A stretch of 64,000 bases of DNA from Lactococcus formosensis. Lineage in GTDB: Bacteria; Bacillota; Bacilli; Lactobacillales; Streptococcaceae. Below the pieces are notes generated by a model, which worked only from the letters and a program-made list of their open reading frames with translations, made no database searches and was not told the DNA's origin. Positions 17,745 to 26,110 of this stretch are shown piece by piece; within the stretch, counting starts at the first letter, position 1, and each line of letters begins with the position of its first letter. Both the position numbers and the translations under genes were made by a program. The stretch lies in the NCBI RefSeq assembly GCF_018403745.1, contig NZ_BOVP01000005.1:1-64000 (forward strand), read 5' to 3'.

Positions 17745-17779
17745 AAACTAAGTTCATTCCATCACAAAATTAAAAATTA

Positions 17780-17807
17780 TGTTAAAATAAGAGAGTAATC
17801 GGTTACA
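17780..17807 (+). promoter_or_regulatory. Promoter and cre-like site of the steT-like gene
   Basis: TGTTAAAAT (extended -10, 17780-17788) is followed at 17794-17807 by AGTAATCGGTTACA. That differs from the cre consensus only at its first base and covers the expected start site. Confidence 0.65.
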
Positions 17808-17844
17808 AGGTTACTCTCTAATGCTGATGTTAGGAATCAGCATT
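17790..17844 (+). other. Two adjacent perfect hairpins in the 5' UTR of the permease
   Basis: Hairpin 1 is AGAGAGTAA/TTACTCTCT around a 12-base loop. Hairpin 2 follows at once: AATGCTGAT/ATCAGCATT around a 7-base loop. Both have 9 perfect pairs and start at the predicted +1. The second is followed by an AT-rich run without a clean T-tract. The function is unknown; an RNA regulator or stability element is possible. Confidence 0.6.
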
Positions 17845-17891
17845 GTTATTATTAATCTTATCAAAAATTTATCTTTGAAAGAGGAGCTCTT

Positions 17892-19253
17892 ATGGAACAA
17901 AAAAATGAAATGAAGCGAACGCTTGGTTTCTTCCCTGCCCTTACAACAGTAATGGGTACGGTTATCGGTGCAGGTGTATTCTTCAAGGCTGGCCGCGTGG
18001 CGGAACTTACTGGCCAACCAGGATTGCACATATTGGTTTGGGTACTTGGTGGTATCATTTCAATTTGTGGTGGTTTGACTGCCGCTGAACTTGCCGCCGC
18101 TATCCCTGAAACAGGTGGGATGATTCGTTACATTCAACGTGGTTTTGGTAAACGTTGGTCATTTCTCTTAGGTTGGGCACAATCTATTATCTACTTCCCT
18201 GCAAATATTGCAGCGCTATCTGTTGTATTTGGTACACAATTTTTAAATTTGTTTGGCATGAATGTGAGTGCCGCCAATACAGCTATAGTTGGTGTAATTG
18301 CGGCTGTTACAGTTACCTTGATTAACTTCATCAGTTCTAAAGCTGCAGGCGGCTTGCAGTCTGTTACGACGGTTATCAAGCTGATTCCTATTGCCTTGAT
18401 TGTTGTTGTTGGCTTACTCCGTCCTGGTGGTGTTGAGTTCCAATTGCTCCCTATCACAGCAGGAGAAAATCTGTCCCTAGCATCTGCTATTGGTTCAGGC
18501 CTCTTAGCAACTATGTTTGCCTATGATGGATGGATCTATGCTGGTAATATTGCTGGCGAAATGAAAAACCCAGCAAAACATTTGCCACGTGCGATTATTC
18601 TCGGTATTGTTGCCATCATGTTTGTATATGTCTTTATCAATGCGGCTTATATCCGTACTTTAGGTATTCCAACTTTGATGGAAAATGATCCAAATCTTCC
18701 TGCTATTGTTGCCAATAAAATATTTGGTGGTATGGGTGGTAAACTTGTCACAATTGGTATCTTGATTTCTGTATATGGTACGATTAATGGTTACTCTATG
18801 ACAGGTATGCGTGCTTCATACGCTTTAGCAACAGAAAAATCTTTCCCCTTCTGGAAAACATTCAAGAAACTCTCAGCGAGTGGTGTTCCCGTAAACTCAG
18901 GTATCCTTCAAGTTGCTATCGCAGCGATTATGTTGGTAGTAACAATGCTTTCAAGCGATGCTTTTGATTTCTTAACAAATATGTTGGTTTTCGTCATTTG
19001 GATTTTCTACACTATGGTCTTCATTACGGTCTTTATCTTACGTAAACGTGAACCAGAATTAGTACGTCCATATAAAGTACCACTTTATCCAGTTGTTCCA
19101 ATTATCGCAATTGTTGGTGGTGTCTTCATCTTAGTAATGACTTTGATCAGTTCAGATTATATGAGTAACCAAATCCCAGCCTTGGTTGGTGTTGTCTTTA
19201 CTTTAATCGGTCTTCCTGTTTACAATCATTTAGATAAGAAATACCATCGCTAA
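17892..19253 (+). CDS. APC amino-acid permease, SteT-like
   Basis: A 453-residue, 12-TM transporter of the APC superfamily (L-type amino-acid exchanger group). The family signature MGTVIGAGVFFKAG lies in TM1, AELAAAIPETGGMIRYI follows TM2, FAYDGWIYAGNIAGEMKNP is mid-protein and PYKVPLYPVVPI is late. B. subtilis SteT, a serine/threonine exchanger, is the closest family member I recall. The position after kbl-tdh and the shared cre signal suggest that it brings in threonine or serine for the upstream catabolic enzymes. GAAAGAGGAG precedes the ATG. It is a paralogue of the permease at 32046. Confidence 0.88.
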   Translation: MEQKNEMKRTLGFFPALTTVMGTVIGAGVFFKAGRVAELTGQPGLHILVWVLGGIISICGGLTAAELAAAIPETGGMIRYIQRGFGKRWSFLLGWAQSIIYFPANIAALSVVFGTQFLNLFGMNVSAANTAIVGVIAAVTVTLINFISSKAAGGLQSVTTVIKLIPIALIVVVGLLRPGGVEFQLLPITAGENLSLASAIGSGLLATMFAYDGWIYAGNIAGEMKNPAKHLPRAIILGIVAIMFVYVFINAAYIRTLGIPTLMENDPNLPAIVANKIFGGMGGKLVTIGILISVYGTINGYSMTGMRASYALATEKSFPFWKTFKKLSASGVPVNSGILQVAIAAIMLVVTMLSSDAFDFLTNMLVFVIWIFYTMVFITVFILRKREPELVRPYKVPLYPVVPIIAIVGGVFILVMTLISSDYMSNQIPALVGVVFTLIGLPVYNHLDKKYHR

Positions 19254-19258
19254 GATAT

Positions 19259-19283
19259 AAAAACTCCGTTGGTGGAGTTTTTT
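19259..19283 (+). terminator. Terminator of the steT-like gene
   Basis: AAAAACTCC pairs with GGAGTTTTT around a 6-base loop, followed by Ts. Confidence 0.9.
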
Positions 19284-19342
19284 ATTTTGGTGTCTAGTAT
19301 ACTAGTTGGCTTTTACCTTGTCTTTGCTTTTTAAAGTAAATT

Positions 19343-19351
19343 TGCTATAAT
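19343..19351 (+). promoter_or_regulatory. Extended -10 for a leaderless hydrolase mRNA
   Basis: TGCTATAAT is followed by six bases and the ATG at 19358. No Shine-Dalgarno lies between them. Confidence 0.6.
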
Positions 19352-19357
19352 TTGCTT

Positions 19358-19870
19358 ATGAAAAAATTACTGGTACTGATTGACTTTCAAAATGATTTTA
19401 TAGATGGTTCTTTGGGCACAAAAGAAGCGCAAGACATTGTTCCAAAGGTTATTGAGAAGCTGGCAACCTATGCCAGAAATGAACGTTTAGCCACACAAGA
19501 TACACACTTTGAGGATTATTTGACATCTCAAGAAGGTCAAAACTTGCCAGTGATTCACTGTCAAAATGGGACTCAGGGTTGGGAGATACGTAAAGAAGCA
19601 CAAGTTGGCTTTAAACGCGTTTTCGAAAAGAATATCTTTGGTTCAGTAGAGCTTGCAGAATACATACGTGACGAGAACGTTGAACAAGTAGAACTTATTG
19701 GTATATGTACAGATATATGCGTAGTTTCAAACGCTTTATTGATCAAGTCATTTGCTCCAGAAGTAAAAATTACTGTTGATGCCTCATGCTGTGCGGGTGT
19801 GACTCCAGAAAGTCACCGTGCAGCCTTGGAAACAATGAAATCTTGCCAAATTAATGTAATTAACGATTAA
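19358..19870 (+). CDS. Isochorismatase-family cysteine hydrolase (nicotinamidase-like)
   Basis: A 170-residue hydrolase with the catalytic triad of the family: D9 in LIDFQNDF, K91 in FEKNIFGS and C121 in CTDICVVSNA. D48, H50 and H67 sit where nicotinamidases bind their metal, so nicotinamide to nicotinate is the best guess. Other amidases of the family cannot be excluded. The ATG at 19358 was preferred over a TTG two codons earlier because it stands six bases after TGCTATAAT; the mRNA is likely leaderless. Confidence 0.85.
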   Translation: MKKLLVLIDFQNDFIDGSLGTKEAQDIVPKVIEKLATYARNERLATQDTHFEDYLTSQEGQNLPVIHCQNGTQGWEIRKEAQVGFKRVFEKNIFGSVELAEYIRDENVEQVELIGICTDICVVSNALLIKSFAPEVKITVDASCCAGVTPESHRAALETMKSCQINVIND

Positions 19871-19897
19871 AAAGAGTGAAAAAAAGCTCTTTTTTTA
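19869..19897 (+). terminator. Terminator of the hydrolase gene
   Basis: AAAAAGAG pairs with CTCTTTTT around an A-rich loop, followed by Ts. It overlaps the stop codon. Confidence 0.85.
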
Positions 19898-19909
19898 TTT
19901 TTCTACGAA

Positions 19910-19925
19910 ACACTATATATAGTAT
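19910..19925 (+). promoter_or_regulatory. NrdR box 1 of nrdD
   Basis: ACACTATATATAGTAT matches the NrdR box consensus ACACWATATATWGTGT at 15 of 16 positions. Confidence 0.85.
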
Positions 19926-19951
19926 GCTTTCTTTTATTTTCATAAAAAATA

Positions 19952-19967
19952 CTACTAGATATAGTGG
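19952..19967 (+). promoter_or_regulatory. NrdR box 2 of nrdD
   Basis: CTACTAGATATAGTGG matches the NrdR consensus at 12 of 16 positions. It lies 42 bases (four helical turns) from box 1. Its end overlaps the expected -35 region of an extended -10 promoter, TGATAGAAT at 19985-19993. Confidence 0.75.
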
Positions 19968-20013
19968 AAAAAGGGAATTATATTTGATAGAATAGAGGCA
20001 CAAGGAATTAAAA

Positions 20014-22269
20014 ATGGGGGAACAAAGAATGAAAATGGTTGAGGAAAGCACCATCGTAATGGATCAAGAAATTAGTGTGATTAAGCGTGATGGTCGCTCC
20101 GTAAAGTTTGACAGCAGCAAAATTTTTGAGGCATTGCAAAAAGCTGGAGATGAAATAGTTCCGCCAGCTTCAGAAGATCGTATAGCTGAAATTTGTGATC
20201 GTGTGGTGTGTGAAATATTCACGCGTTTTACGGATAATGTTAAAATTTATGAAATTCAAAGTATTGTGGAACATCTATTGATGGAACTTGGCGAAACGAA
20301 ATGGGCGGAAGTTTATACAACTTATCGGACACAACGTGACCTTGAAAGAAGTAAAGCAACAGATATTAACTTTACTATCGAAAAACTAATCAACAAAGAT
20401 CAAACGGTCGTCAACGAGAATGCCAACAAGGACAGTGATGTTTTCAATACGCAACGTGATTTAACTGCGGGTGCTGTTTCTAAAGCCATTGGTTTAAAAA
20501 TGCTTCCTCCTCATGTAGCGAATGCCCACCAAAAAGGGGAGATTCACTATCATGATTTGGATTATTCTCCCTTCACAACGATGTCAAACTGTTGCTTGAT
20601 TGACTTTAAAAATATGTTTGAAAATGGCTTTAAATTAGGAAATGCTCAAGTAGATTCACCTAAGTCTATTCAAACAGCGACTGCTCAAGCTTCACAAATT
20701 ATTGCGAATGTGGCCAGTTCACAATACGGTGGCTGTTCATTTGATCGTGCTGATGAAATTTTGGCACCTTATGCAAAATTGAACTATGCGAAGCATTTAA
20801 AAGATGCAGAAGAGTGGATTGAGCAGCCGGAAAAACGTGAAGCCTATGCTCAAGCAAAAACTAAAAAAGATATTTATGATGCGATGCAATCTTTGGAATA
20901 TGAAATCAATACGCTTTTCACTTCAAATGGCCAAACACCTTTTGTTACCGTTGGTTTCGGTTTGGGAGAAGATTGGTATGCACGTGAAATCCAAAAAGCT
21001 ATCCTGAAAGTGCGTATTGGAGGTTTGGGAAAAGAGCATCGTACAGCAATTTTCCCTAAATTAATTTTCACACTGAAACGCGGGTTAAATCTCGAAGTGG
21101 GTACACCAAACTATGACATTAAAAACTTGGCGCTAGAATGTGCCACAAAGCGTATGTATCCAGATATCTTGTCTTATGATAAGATTGTCGAGTTAACAGG
21201 GTCATTTAAGGCAAGTATGGGTTGTCGTAGCTTCCTTCATGGCTGGAAAGATGAAAATGGTAATGAAGTTACTGCTGGGCGTAACAACCTTGGAGTTGTA
21301 ACGGTAAACCTTCCACGCATTGCGCTTGAAGCAGCAGGTGATAAAGAAAAATTCTGGGACATCTTTAATGAGCGTATTGCAATTGCTAAAGATGCTTTGG
21401 TTTTCCGTGTTAACCGCACAAAAGAAGCTCAACCCAAAAATGCCCCCATCCTATTTATGAATGGTGCATTGGGCCGCTTGAAAGCTGAAGATTCAGTCGA
21501 TGAGTTGTATAAAAATGAGCGTGCGACAGTTTCCCTTGGTTATATCGGTCTCTATGAAGTTGCGACAAGTTTCTATGGGCCAACTTGGGAAAATAACAAG
21601 GAAGCCAAAGACTTTACACTGGACATAGTAAAACGCATGAACCAAGACTGTAAAGACTGGAGCAAAGAAACTGGCTATCATTTTTCTGTTTACTCTACAC
21701 CAAGTGAAAGTCTGACCGACCGATTCTGCCGTATGGATAAAGAAAAATTTGGTTCAGTAGCTGATATTACTGATAAAGATTACTATACAAATAGTTTCCA
21801 CTATGATGTACGTAAAAATCCAACACCATTTGAAAAATTGGAGTTTGAAAAAGATTATCCCGTTTATGCAAATGGTGGCTTTATCCACTATGCGGAATAT
21901 CCAATGATTCAACAAAATCCTCGTGCACTTGAAGCCGTTTGGGACTTTGCGTATGATCGCATCGGTTATTTAGGAACAAATGCACCGATTGACCACTGTT
22001 ATGAATGTGGTTTCGAAGGAGACTTCACAGCAACAGAACGTGGCTTTAAATGCCCTCAATGTGACAATGATAACCCGCAAACATGTGATGTGGTAAAACG
22101 AACATGTGGGTACTTAGGTAACCCCCAAGCCCGACCAATGGTTCATGGCCGCCATAAAGAAATCTCAGCGCGTGTGAAACATATGAATGGTTCCGTAGGT
22201 GTTCTGGAAGATGGTGAAAGTATTGACAGTGAAGCTGTAGACCATGCAAAGAGTAAATTTGTAAAATAA
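20014..22269 (+). CDS. nrdD: Anaerobic ribonucleoside-triphosphate reductase
   Basis: A glycyl-radical enzyme that makes dNTPs from NTPs without oxygen. It has 751 residues. The N-terminal ATP-cone (VIKRDGRSVKFDSSKIFEAL, about 19-38) senses dATP/ATP. The C-terminus has the zinc cysteines CYEC and CPQC and the radical motif RTCGYLG with the radical glycine. The start may be 20014 (AAGGAA in front) or 20029 (GGGGGAA in front); the longer form is given. Two NrdR boxes lie upstream. The activase NrdG is encoded 1.9 kb downstream, with a permease gene between. Confidence 0.97.
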   Translation: MGEQRMKMVEESTIVMDQEISVIKRDGRSVKFDSSKIFEALQKAGDEIVPPASEDRIAEICDRVVCEIFTRFTDNVKIYEIQSIVEHLLMELGETKWAEVYTTYRTQRDLERSKATDINFTIEKLINKDQTVVNENANKDSDVFNTQRDLTAGAVSKAIGLKMLPPHVANAHQKGEIHYHDLDYSPFTTMSNCCLIDFKNMFENGFKLGNAQVDSPKSIQTATAQASQIIANVASSQYGGCSFDRADEILAPYAKLNYAKHLKDAEEWIEQPEKREAYAQAKTKKDIYDAMQSLEYEINTLFTSNGQTPFVTVGFGLGEDWYAREIQKAILKVRIGGLGKEHRTAIFPKLIFTLKRGLNLEVGTPNYDIKNLALECATKRMYPDILSYDKIVELTGSFKASMGCRSFLHGWKDENGNEVTAGRNNLGVVTVNLPRIALEAAGDKEKFWDIFNERIAIAKDALVFRVNRTKEAQPKNAPILFMNGALGRLKAEDSVDELYKNERATVSLGYIGLYEVATSFYGPTWENNKEAKDFTLDIVKRMNQDCKDWSKETGYHFSVYSTPSESLTDRFCRMDKEKFGSVADITDKDYYTNSFHYDVRKNPTPFEKLEFEKDYPVYANGGFIHYAEYPMIQQNPRALEAVWDFAYDRIGYLGTNAPIDHCYECGFEGDFTATERGFKCPQCDNDNPQTCDVVKRTCGYLGNPQARPMVHGRHKEISARVKHMNGSVGVLEDGESIDSEAVDHAKSKFVK

Positions 22270-22271
22270 AA

Positions 22272-22300
22272 GAGAGTGAATCTTAAGGTTCACTTTTTTT
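22272..22300 (+). terminator. nrdD terminator
   Basis: AGTGAA pairs with TTCACT around an 8-base loop, followed by seven Ts. Confidence 0.87.
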
Positions 22301-22359
22301 ATTAGAAGATAAAGAAGCAGGGATAATTTTAAAATTTTATTGAAAATTCAAGAATAATA

Positions 22360-22388
22360 TTGACAGTGTTTAAGTTTTATTTTATAAT
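22360..22388 (+). promoter_or_regulatory. Consensus promoter of the APC permease at 22481
   Basis: TTGACA, 17 bases, TATAAT: a perfect sigma-A promoter. Downstream, 22394-22407 (TGCAACCGCTTTTT) resembles a cre site at 12 of 14 positions, and GCTTTTT/AAAAAGC can form a hairpin in the leader. Confidence 0.85.
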
Positions 22389-22480
22389 TTTAATGCAACC
22401 GCTTTTTTATATTTGTAAAAAGCGCGTAAAAAAATTACTTTGTCTTGTCCGCAGAGTGATAAAAAAATTTAAGGAGTAAT

Positions 22481-23926
22481 ATGGACACTAAAAAAATAAG
22501 ATGGTTTACCGTCGCATTTATTGCCTTCAACATGGTTTGGGGTATGGGAAATGTGGTCAATAACTTTGCACAGCAAGGGATTACAGTTGTTACCTCATGG
22601 ATTTTAATTTTGGCACTTTATTTTGTACCTTACGCACTTATTGTTGGGCAGTTGGGCTCGACTTTTAAAGACAGTAAAGGTGGTGTGAGCTCGTGGGTTG
22701 AACAAACTTCAACAAAACGTCTTGCCTATTATGCAGCATGGACGTATTGGGTTGTGCATATCCCGTACTTAGCCCAAAAACCTCAAGCGATTTTGATTGC
22801 CTTTGGTTGGATTGGTCGTGGGGATGGGCAGCTCGTAAGTTTGATGTCTGTTCCGATGGTCGCAATCATTTCATTGGTTATTTTCCTTCTTTTCCTCTGG
22901 CTCGCAACAAAAGGATTAAATACGCTTAAAGTTATTGGGGGTCTCGCAGGAACAGCGATGTTTGTCATGAGCTTGCTCTTTATCGTGATGGCTGTCAGCG
23001 TTCCTTTCATTGCAAAAGACTTTGCGATTGCAACACCAGACATGGGGAATATCAACACATATATCCCTAAATTCGACTTCAGTTACTTCACAACCATCTC
23101 AATGTTGGTTTTTGCTGTTGGTGGTGCCGAAAAAATCTCGCCTTATGTCAACCAAATGAAGAATCCTGCACGTGAATTTCCAAAAGCAATGTTTATGCTT
23201 GCTGCTATGGTAGGTGTCTGTGCTGTTCTTGGTTCAGTTGCGATGGGTATGCTCTTTACAAGTGGTAACCTGCCTGATGACCTCATGGCCAATGGTGCCT
23301 ATGCAGCCTTTCAAATGCTTGGCGAACACTATGGCATCGGCAATAGCCTGATGTATGTTTATGCCTTTACACAAGGTATCGGTCAAATTGCTGCGCTTGC
23401 CTTTTCGATTGATGCACCATTGCGTATTTTGCTTGCTGACGCAGACCCACAATTTGTTCCAGCTTGGCTACGTAAAACAACTGCGAAGGGAACATTGATC
23501 AATGGTTTCGTCTTGACAGGAATTTTGGTAAGTATCGTTATTTTGATGCCTTTGCTTGGAATTGGTAATATGAACGAATTGGTCAAATGGCTGACAAACT
23601 TAAACTCAGTCGTGATGCCAATGCGTTACATGTGGGTATTCTTTGCCTTCATCATGCTTAACCGTGCAATTAAACACTTTACTTCTGAGTACAAATTTAT
23701 CAAGCAAAAACGCTTGGCGATGTTTGCAGGTATCTGGTGTTTCTTGTTCACTTTAATAGCATGTGTCCTTGGTATGGTACCAAAAGTTGATTTTGCTACC
23801 GACCCATCTGCTTGGTGGTTCCAATTGACTTCCAATATCTTGACACCAGTTGTCTTGATTCTTCTTGGGATGCTTCTTCCGTTTATTGCACGTCGTGAGC
23901 AAAAAAAGTCAAATGATTTAGTCTAA
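22481..23926 (+). CDS. APC superfamily amino-acid permease
   Basis: A 481-residue permease with about 12 TM segments. The TM1 stretch MVWGMGNVVNNFAQQGITVV, VEQTSTKRLAYYAAWTYWVVHIPYLAQKPQ and SYFTTISMLVFAVGGAEKISPYV place it in the GadC/YjeM-like part of the APC superfamily. The substrate is not recognisable. A strong consensus promoter and AAGGAG drive it. It separates nrdD from nrdG but shows no functional link to nucleotide reduction. Confidence 0.85.
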   Translation: MDTKKIRWFTVAFIAFNMVWGMGNVVNNFAQQGITVVTSWILILALYFVPYALIVGQLGSTFKDSKGGVSSWVEQTSTKRLAYYAAWTYWVVHIPYLAQKPQAILIAFGWIGRGDGQLVSLMSVPMVAIISLVIFLLFLWLATKGLNTLKVIGGLAGTAMFVMSLLFIVMAVSVPFIAKDFAIATPDMGNINTYIPKFDFSYFTTISMLVFAVGGAEKISPYVNQMKNPAREFPKAMFMLAAMVGVCAVLGSVAMGMLFTSGNLPDDLMANGAYAAFQMLGEHYGIGNSLMYVYAFTQGIGQIAALAFSIDAPLRILLADADPQFVPAWLRKTTAKGTLINGFVLTGILVSIVILMPLLGIGNMNELVKWLTNLNSVVMPMRYMWVFFAFIMLNRAIKHFTSEYKFIKQKRLAMFAGIWCFLFTLIACVLGMVPKVDFATDPSAWWFQLTSNILTPVVLILLGMLLPFIARREQKKSNDLV

Positions 23927-23943
23927 AAAAAGTAGTATAATAG

Positions 23944-23977
23944 AATGAGTAGTTTCGGGAGAAATTGCTCATTTTTT
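23944..23977 (+). terminator. Terminator of the APC permease gene
   Basis: AATGAG with inner TTT pairs with AAA and CTCATT around a short loop, followed by Ts. A TATAAT at 23936 overlaps its left arm. Confidence 0.78.
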
Positions 23978-23987
23978 GATACGCTAC

Positions 23988-24075
23988 CCTCATTGCCCCT
24001 AAAGGGTCTAATGAGGAACGTCAAGCTTTATCAGGCTTGTCTGCATGATATCCTCTTCATTGTGATTAAGAGGAT
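23988..24075 (+). ncRNA. Compact three-hairpin region upstream of nrdG, possible structured leader or sRNA
   Basis: Three successive hairpins occupy about 90 bases. They are CCTCATT/AATGAGG with inner CCC/GGG, CAAGC/GCTTG, and ATCCTCTT/AAGAGGAT. No coding pattern is visible. The first stem repeats the arms of the preceding terminator (AATGAG/CTCATT), so alternative pairings are possible. No Rfam family was recognised. Confidence 0.45.
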
Positions 24076-24119
24076 GAATTGCGAAATTTTAGATAAAATA
24101 GAGATAGGAGTGATGACAG

Positions 24120-24719
24120 ATGAATAATCCAAAACCACAAGAGTGGCTTGCTTCAGATTTGGAACAAGGTTATGTTTCAGATTATAAGCCTTTCAATTTC
24201 GTTGATGGTGAAGGTGTACGTTGCTCGCTTTACTTATCCGGCTGTAAATTCCACTGCGAAGGGTGCTATAATCAAGCAACCTGGAATTTTCGTTACGGTA
24301 GTCCATATACAAAGGAATTAGAAGAAAGGATCATGTCAGACTTGAGCCAATCTTATGTTCAAGGCTTGACATTACTAGGCGGTGAGCCTTTCCTCAACAC
24401 TGGTGTAGCTTTACCGCTTGTCAAGCGTATACGCGAAGAGCTGCCTGAAAAGGACATCTGGTCTTGGACGGGTTACACTTGGGAAGAGCTTTTACAAGAA
24501 GATGAAACTAAACTTGAACTTTTGCGAAATATCGATATACTTGTTGATGGACGTTTTAAACTTAGCAAGAAAAACTTATTGCTCCAATTTAGAGGCTCTT
24601 CAAATCAACGGATTATCGATGTGAAAAAGTCCTTAGCTGAAAATCGAGTAGTTATCTGGGAAAAGCTCAATGACGGCAAGGCAGCTGTGGAACAAATTCA
24701 TAAGGAAAAGTTAATATGA
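24120..24719 (+). CDS. nrdG: Anaerobic ribonucleotide reductase activating protein
   Basis: A radical-SAM enzyme that creates the glycyl radical on NrdD. The 4Fe-4S motif CKFHCEGC (C-x3-C-x2-C) follows FNFVDGEGVRCSLYLSG, as in NrdG. The GGEPF SAM-binding motif is present. The 199-residue length is normal. The Shine-Dalgarno AGGAG lies 9 bases before the ATG. The stop overlaps the next ORF by ATGA. Confidence 0.96.
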   Translation: MNNPKPQEWLASDLEQGYVSDYKPFNFVDGEGVRCSLYLSGCKFHCEGCYNQATWNFRYGSPYTKELEERIMSDLSQSYVQGLTLLGGEPFLNTGVALPLVKRIREELPEKDIWSWTGYTWEELLQEDETKLELLRNIDILVDGRFKLSKKNLLLQFRGSSNQRIIDVKKSLAENRVVIWEKLNDGKAAVEQIHKEKLI

Positions 24720-25210
24720 AGACTGTGTTAGTAATTTGTGAATCAGGCTATTGGCATGATTTACGTGAAGGGTTAGCGGCTGTAGAAATCGGTTTTCTCG
24801 GTTTTGATAAGAAAAAGCCCAAGCGTTCAGAAATTGACCAATTAGTGGCGCAAGCGGACTTTGTGATGATTCGGAACCTCAATGTCGCTCATGCTTCAGT
24901 ACGATTTGCAAAGGAAGCAGCAAAAGCAAGTGATACGCCTTTCTGGATAGGCAGTAATTTTGGTGTAGAAAAGATTATTGAAAAGCTTAGGTTTGCCTTT
25001 CCGGAAATGAAGTTGGCTGAAAAAGCTATGAAACCAAAAGTCTCAAAGAAAAAAAGCTCTCAACAAAAGTTGAGTGAGCCTACTATACGCGACTTTAAGG
25101 GGAATTATCAGCTTCCTAAAAAAGCAAAAAATCTTGCCTTGAAAACGGCTCTGAAGGACTTTAAAGTTACGGAAGAGGAAGTTGATTTTGCAAAAATATT
25201 TAAGCCTTGA
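24716..25210 (+). CDS. Conserved protein co-translated with nrdG, DUF2325-like
   Basis: A 164-residue protein that overlaps nrdG by 4 bases and so is probably made together with it. The N-terminal 100 residues look like a DUF2325-type alpha/beta fold: VLVICESGYWHDL, QADFVMIRNLNVAHASVRFAKEAAK, then DTPFWIGSNFGVEKIIEKL. The tail is rich in lysine and serine. No catalytic motif is visible and the function is unknown. The domain assignment is tentative. Confidence 0.7.
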   Translation: MKTVLVICESGYWHDLREGLAAVEIGFLGFDKKKPKRSEIDQLVAQADFVMIRNLNVAHASVRFAKEAAKASDTPFWIGSNFGVEKIIEKLRFAFPEMKLAEKAMKPKVSKKKSSQQKLSEPTIRDFKGNYQLPKKAKNLALKTALKDFKVTEEEVDFAKIFKP

Positions 25211-25227
25211 CATTAGGGCTTTTTTTG
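25202..25227 (+). terminator. Terminator after the nrdG unit
   Basis: AAGCCT pairs with AGGGCTT (one bulge), followed by seven Ts. It overlaps the stop codon. Confidence 0.75.
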
Positions 25228-25260
25228 TAAAAATGAGAGATAGCGAAAATGCAAGTCATT

Positions 25261-25269
25261 TGGTATAAT
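25261..25269 (+). promoter_or_regulatory. Extended -10 for a near-leaderless ecfA1 mRNA
   Basis: TGGTATAAT is followed by seven bases and then the ATG at 25277. No Shine-Dalgarno is present. Confidence 0.6.
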
Positions 25270-25276
25270 TAGTTTT

Positions 25277-26110
25277 ATGAATAAAATCCTCGAAGTAGAA
25301 AATCTAACTTTCAAATATGAAGAAAATCAAGAAGCGCCCACCTTAGATGGGGTATCTTTTGCTGTCCAATCAGGAGAGTGGGTTTCTATCATTGGTCAAA
25401 ATGGTTCGGGAAAATCAACAACAGCTCGCGCTATTGATGGATTACTTGAAAATGTATCAGGAAATATAAAAATTGATGGTCAAATTTTAAGTGCGGAGAA
25501 CGTTTGGGCACTTCGTCAAAAAATAGGCATGGTTTTCCAAAACCCTGATAATCAATTTGTTGGAGCAACTGTCGAGGATGATGTTGCCTTTGGAATGGAA
25601 AATCAGGGGATTCCGCGTGAGGAGATGATTTTGCGTGTGGATCAGGCTTTAAAACAAGTCAATATGCTGGAGTTTAAAGGCAAGGAACCTGCGCGATTAT
25701 CTGGAGGGCAAAAACAACGTGTTGCTATTGCAGGGATTATCGCATTACGTCCAGAAATTATTATCCTTGATGAGGCAACTTCCATGCTTGATCCGACAGG
25801 ACGTGCGGAAATCATGCGCGTAATCCGTGAGATTAAGGCAGAATATAATCTGACAGTACTCTCAATTACCCATGACCTTGATGAAGCTACCCTTTCTGAT
25901 CGTGTATTGGTCATGCGTGCGGGTAAAATTATCAAATCTGCCAAGCCAGAGGAACTTTTTGGTTCTGGTGAGGATATGATTAATTTTGGTTTAGACATGC
26001 CTTTCACATCGAACTTAGCCGAGGATTTACGAGCGGACTTTAACTTGCCAGAAAAATATTTAAATGAAGAAGAACTGGCAGAACTCTTAGCAGAAAGACT
26101 GAGAAAATGA
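25277..26110 (+). CDS. ecfA1: ECF transporter ATPase EcfA1
   Basis: One of the two ATPases of the shared energy-coupling-factor module for vitamin uptake. It has 277 residues: Walker [10 protein letters not shown] (about 41-49), signature LSGGQKQR, Walker [14 protein letters not shown] and an H-loop in SITHDLDEA. It overlaps ecfA2 by ATGA. A plausible substrate-binding partner, FolT, is encoded at 55821. No Shine-Dalgarno; leaderless start. Confidence 0.95.
   Translation: MNKILEVENLTFKYEENQEAPTLDGVSFAVQSGEWVSIIGQNGSGKSTTARAIDGLLENVSGNIKIDGQILSAENVWALRQKIGMVFQNPDNQFVGATVEDDVAFGMENQGIPREEMILRVDQALKQVNMLEFKGKEPARLSGGQKQRVAIAGIIALRPEIIILDEATSMLDPTGRAEIMRVIREIKAEYNLTVLSITHDLDEATLSDRVLVMRAGKIIKSAKPEELFGSGEDMINFGLDMPFTSNLAEDLRADFNLPEKYLNEEELAELLAERLRK

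Noticed and set aside
22394..22407. cre site at the APC permease promoter
   Set aside because: It matches the consensus at only 12 of 14 positions and misses the conserved CA end; mentioned in the promoter entry but not called.
23945..24127. 60-codon ORF upstream of nrdG
   Set aside because: It runs through the terminator and three hairpins and has no Shine-Dalgarno; the region looks like structured RNA.
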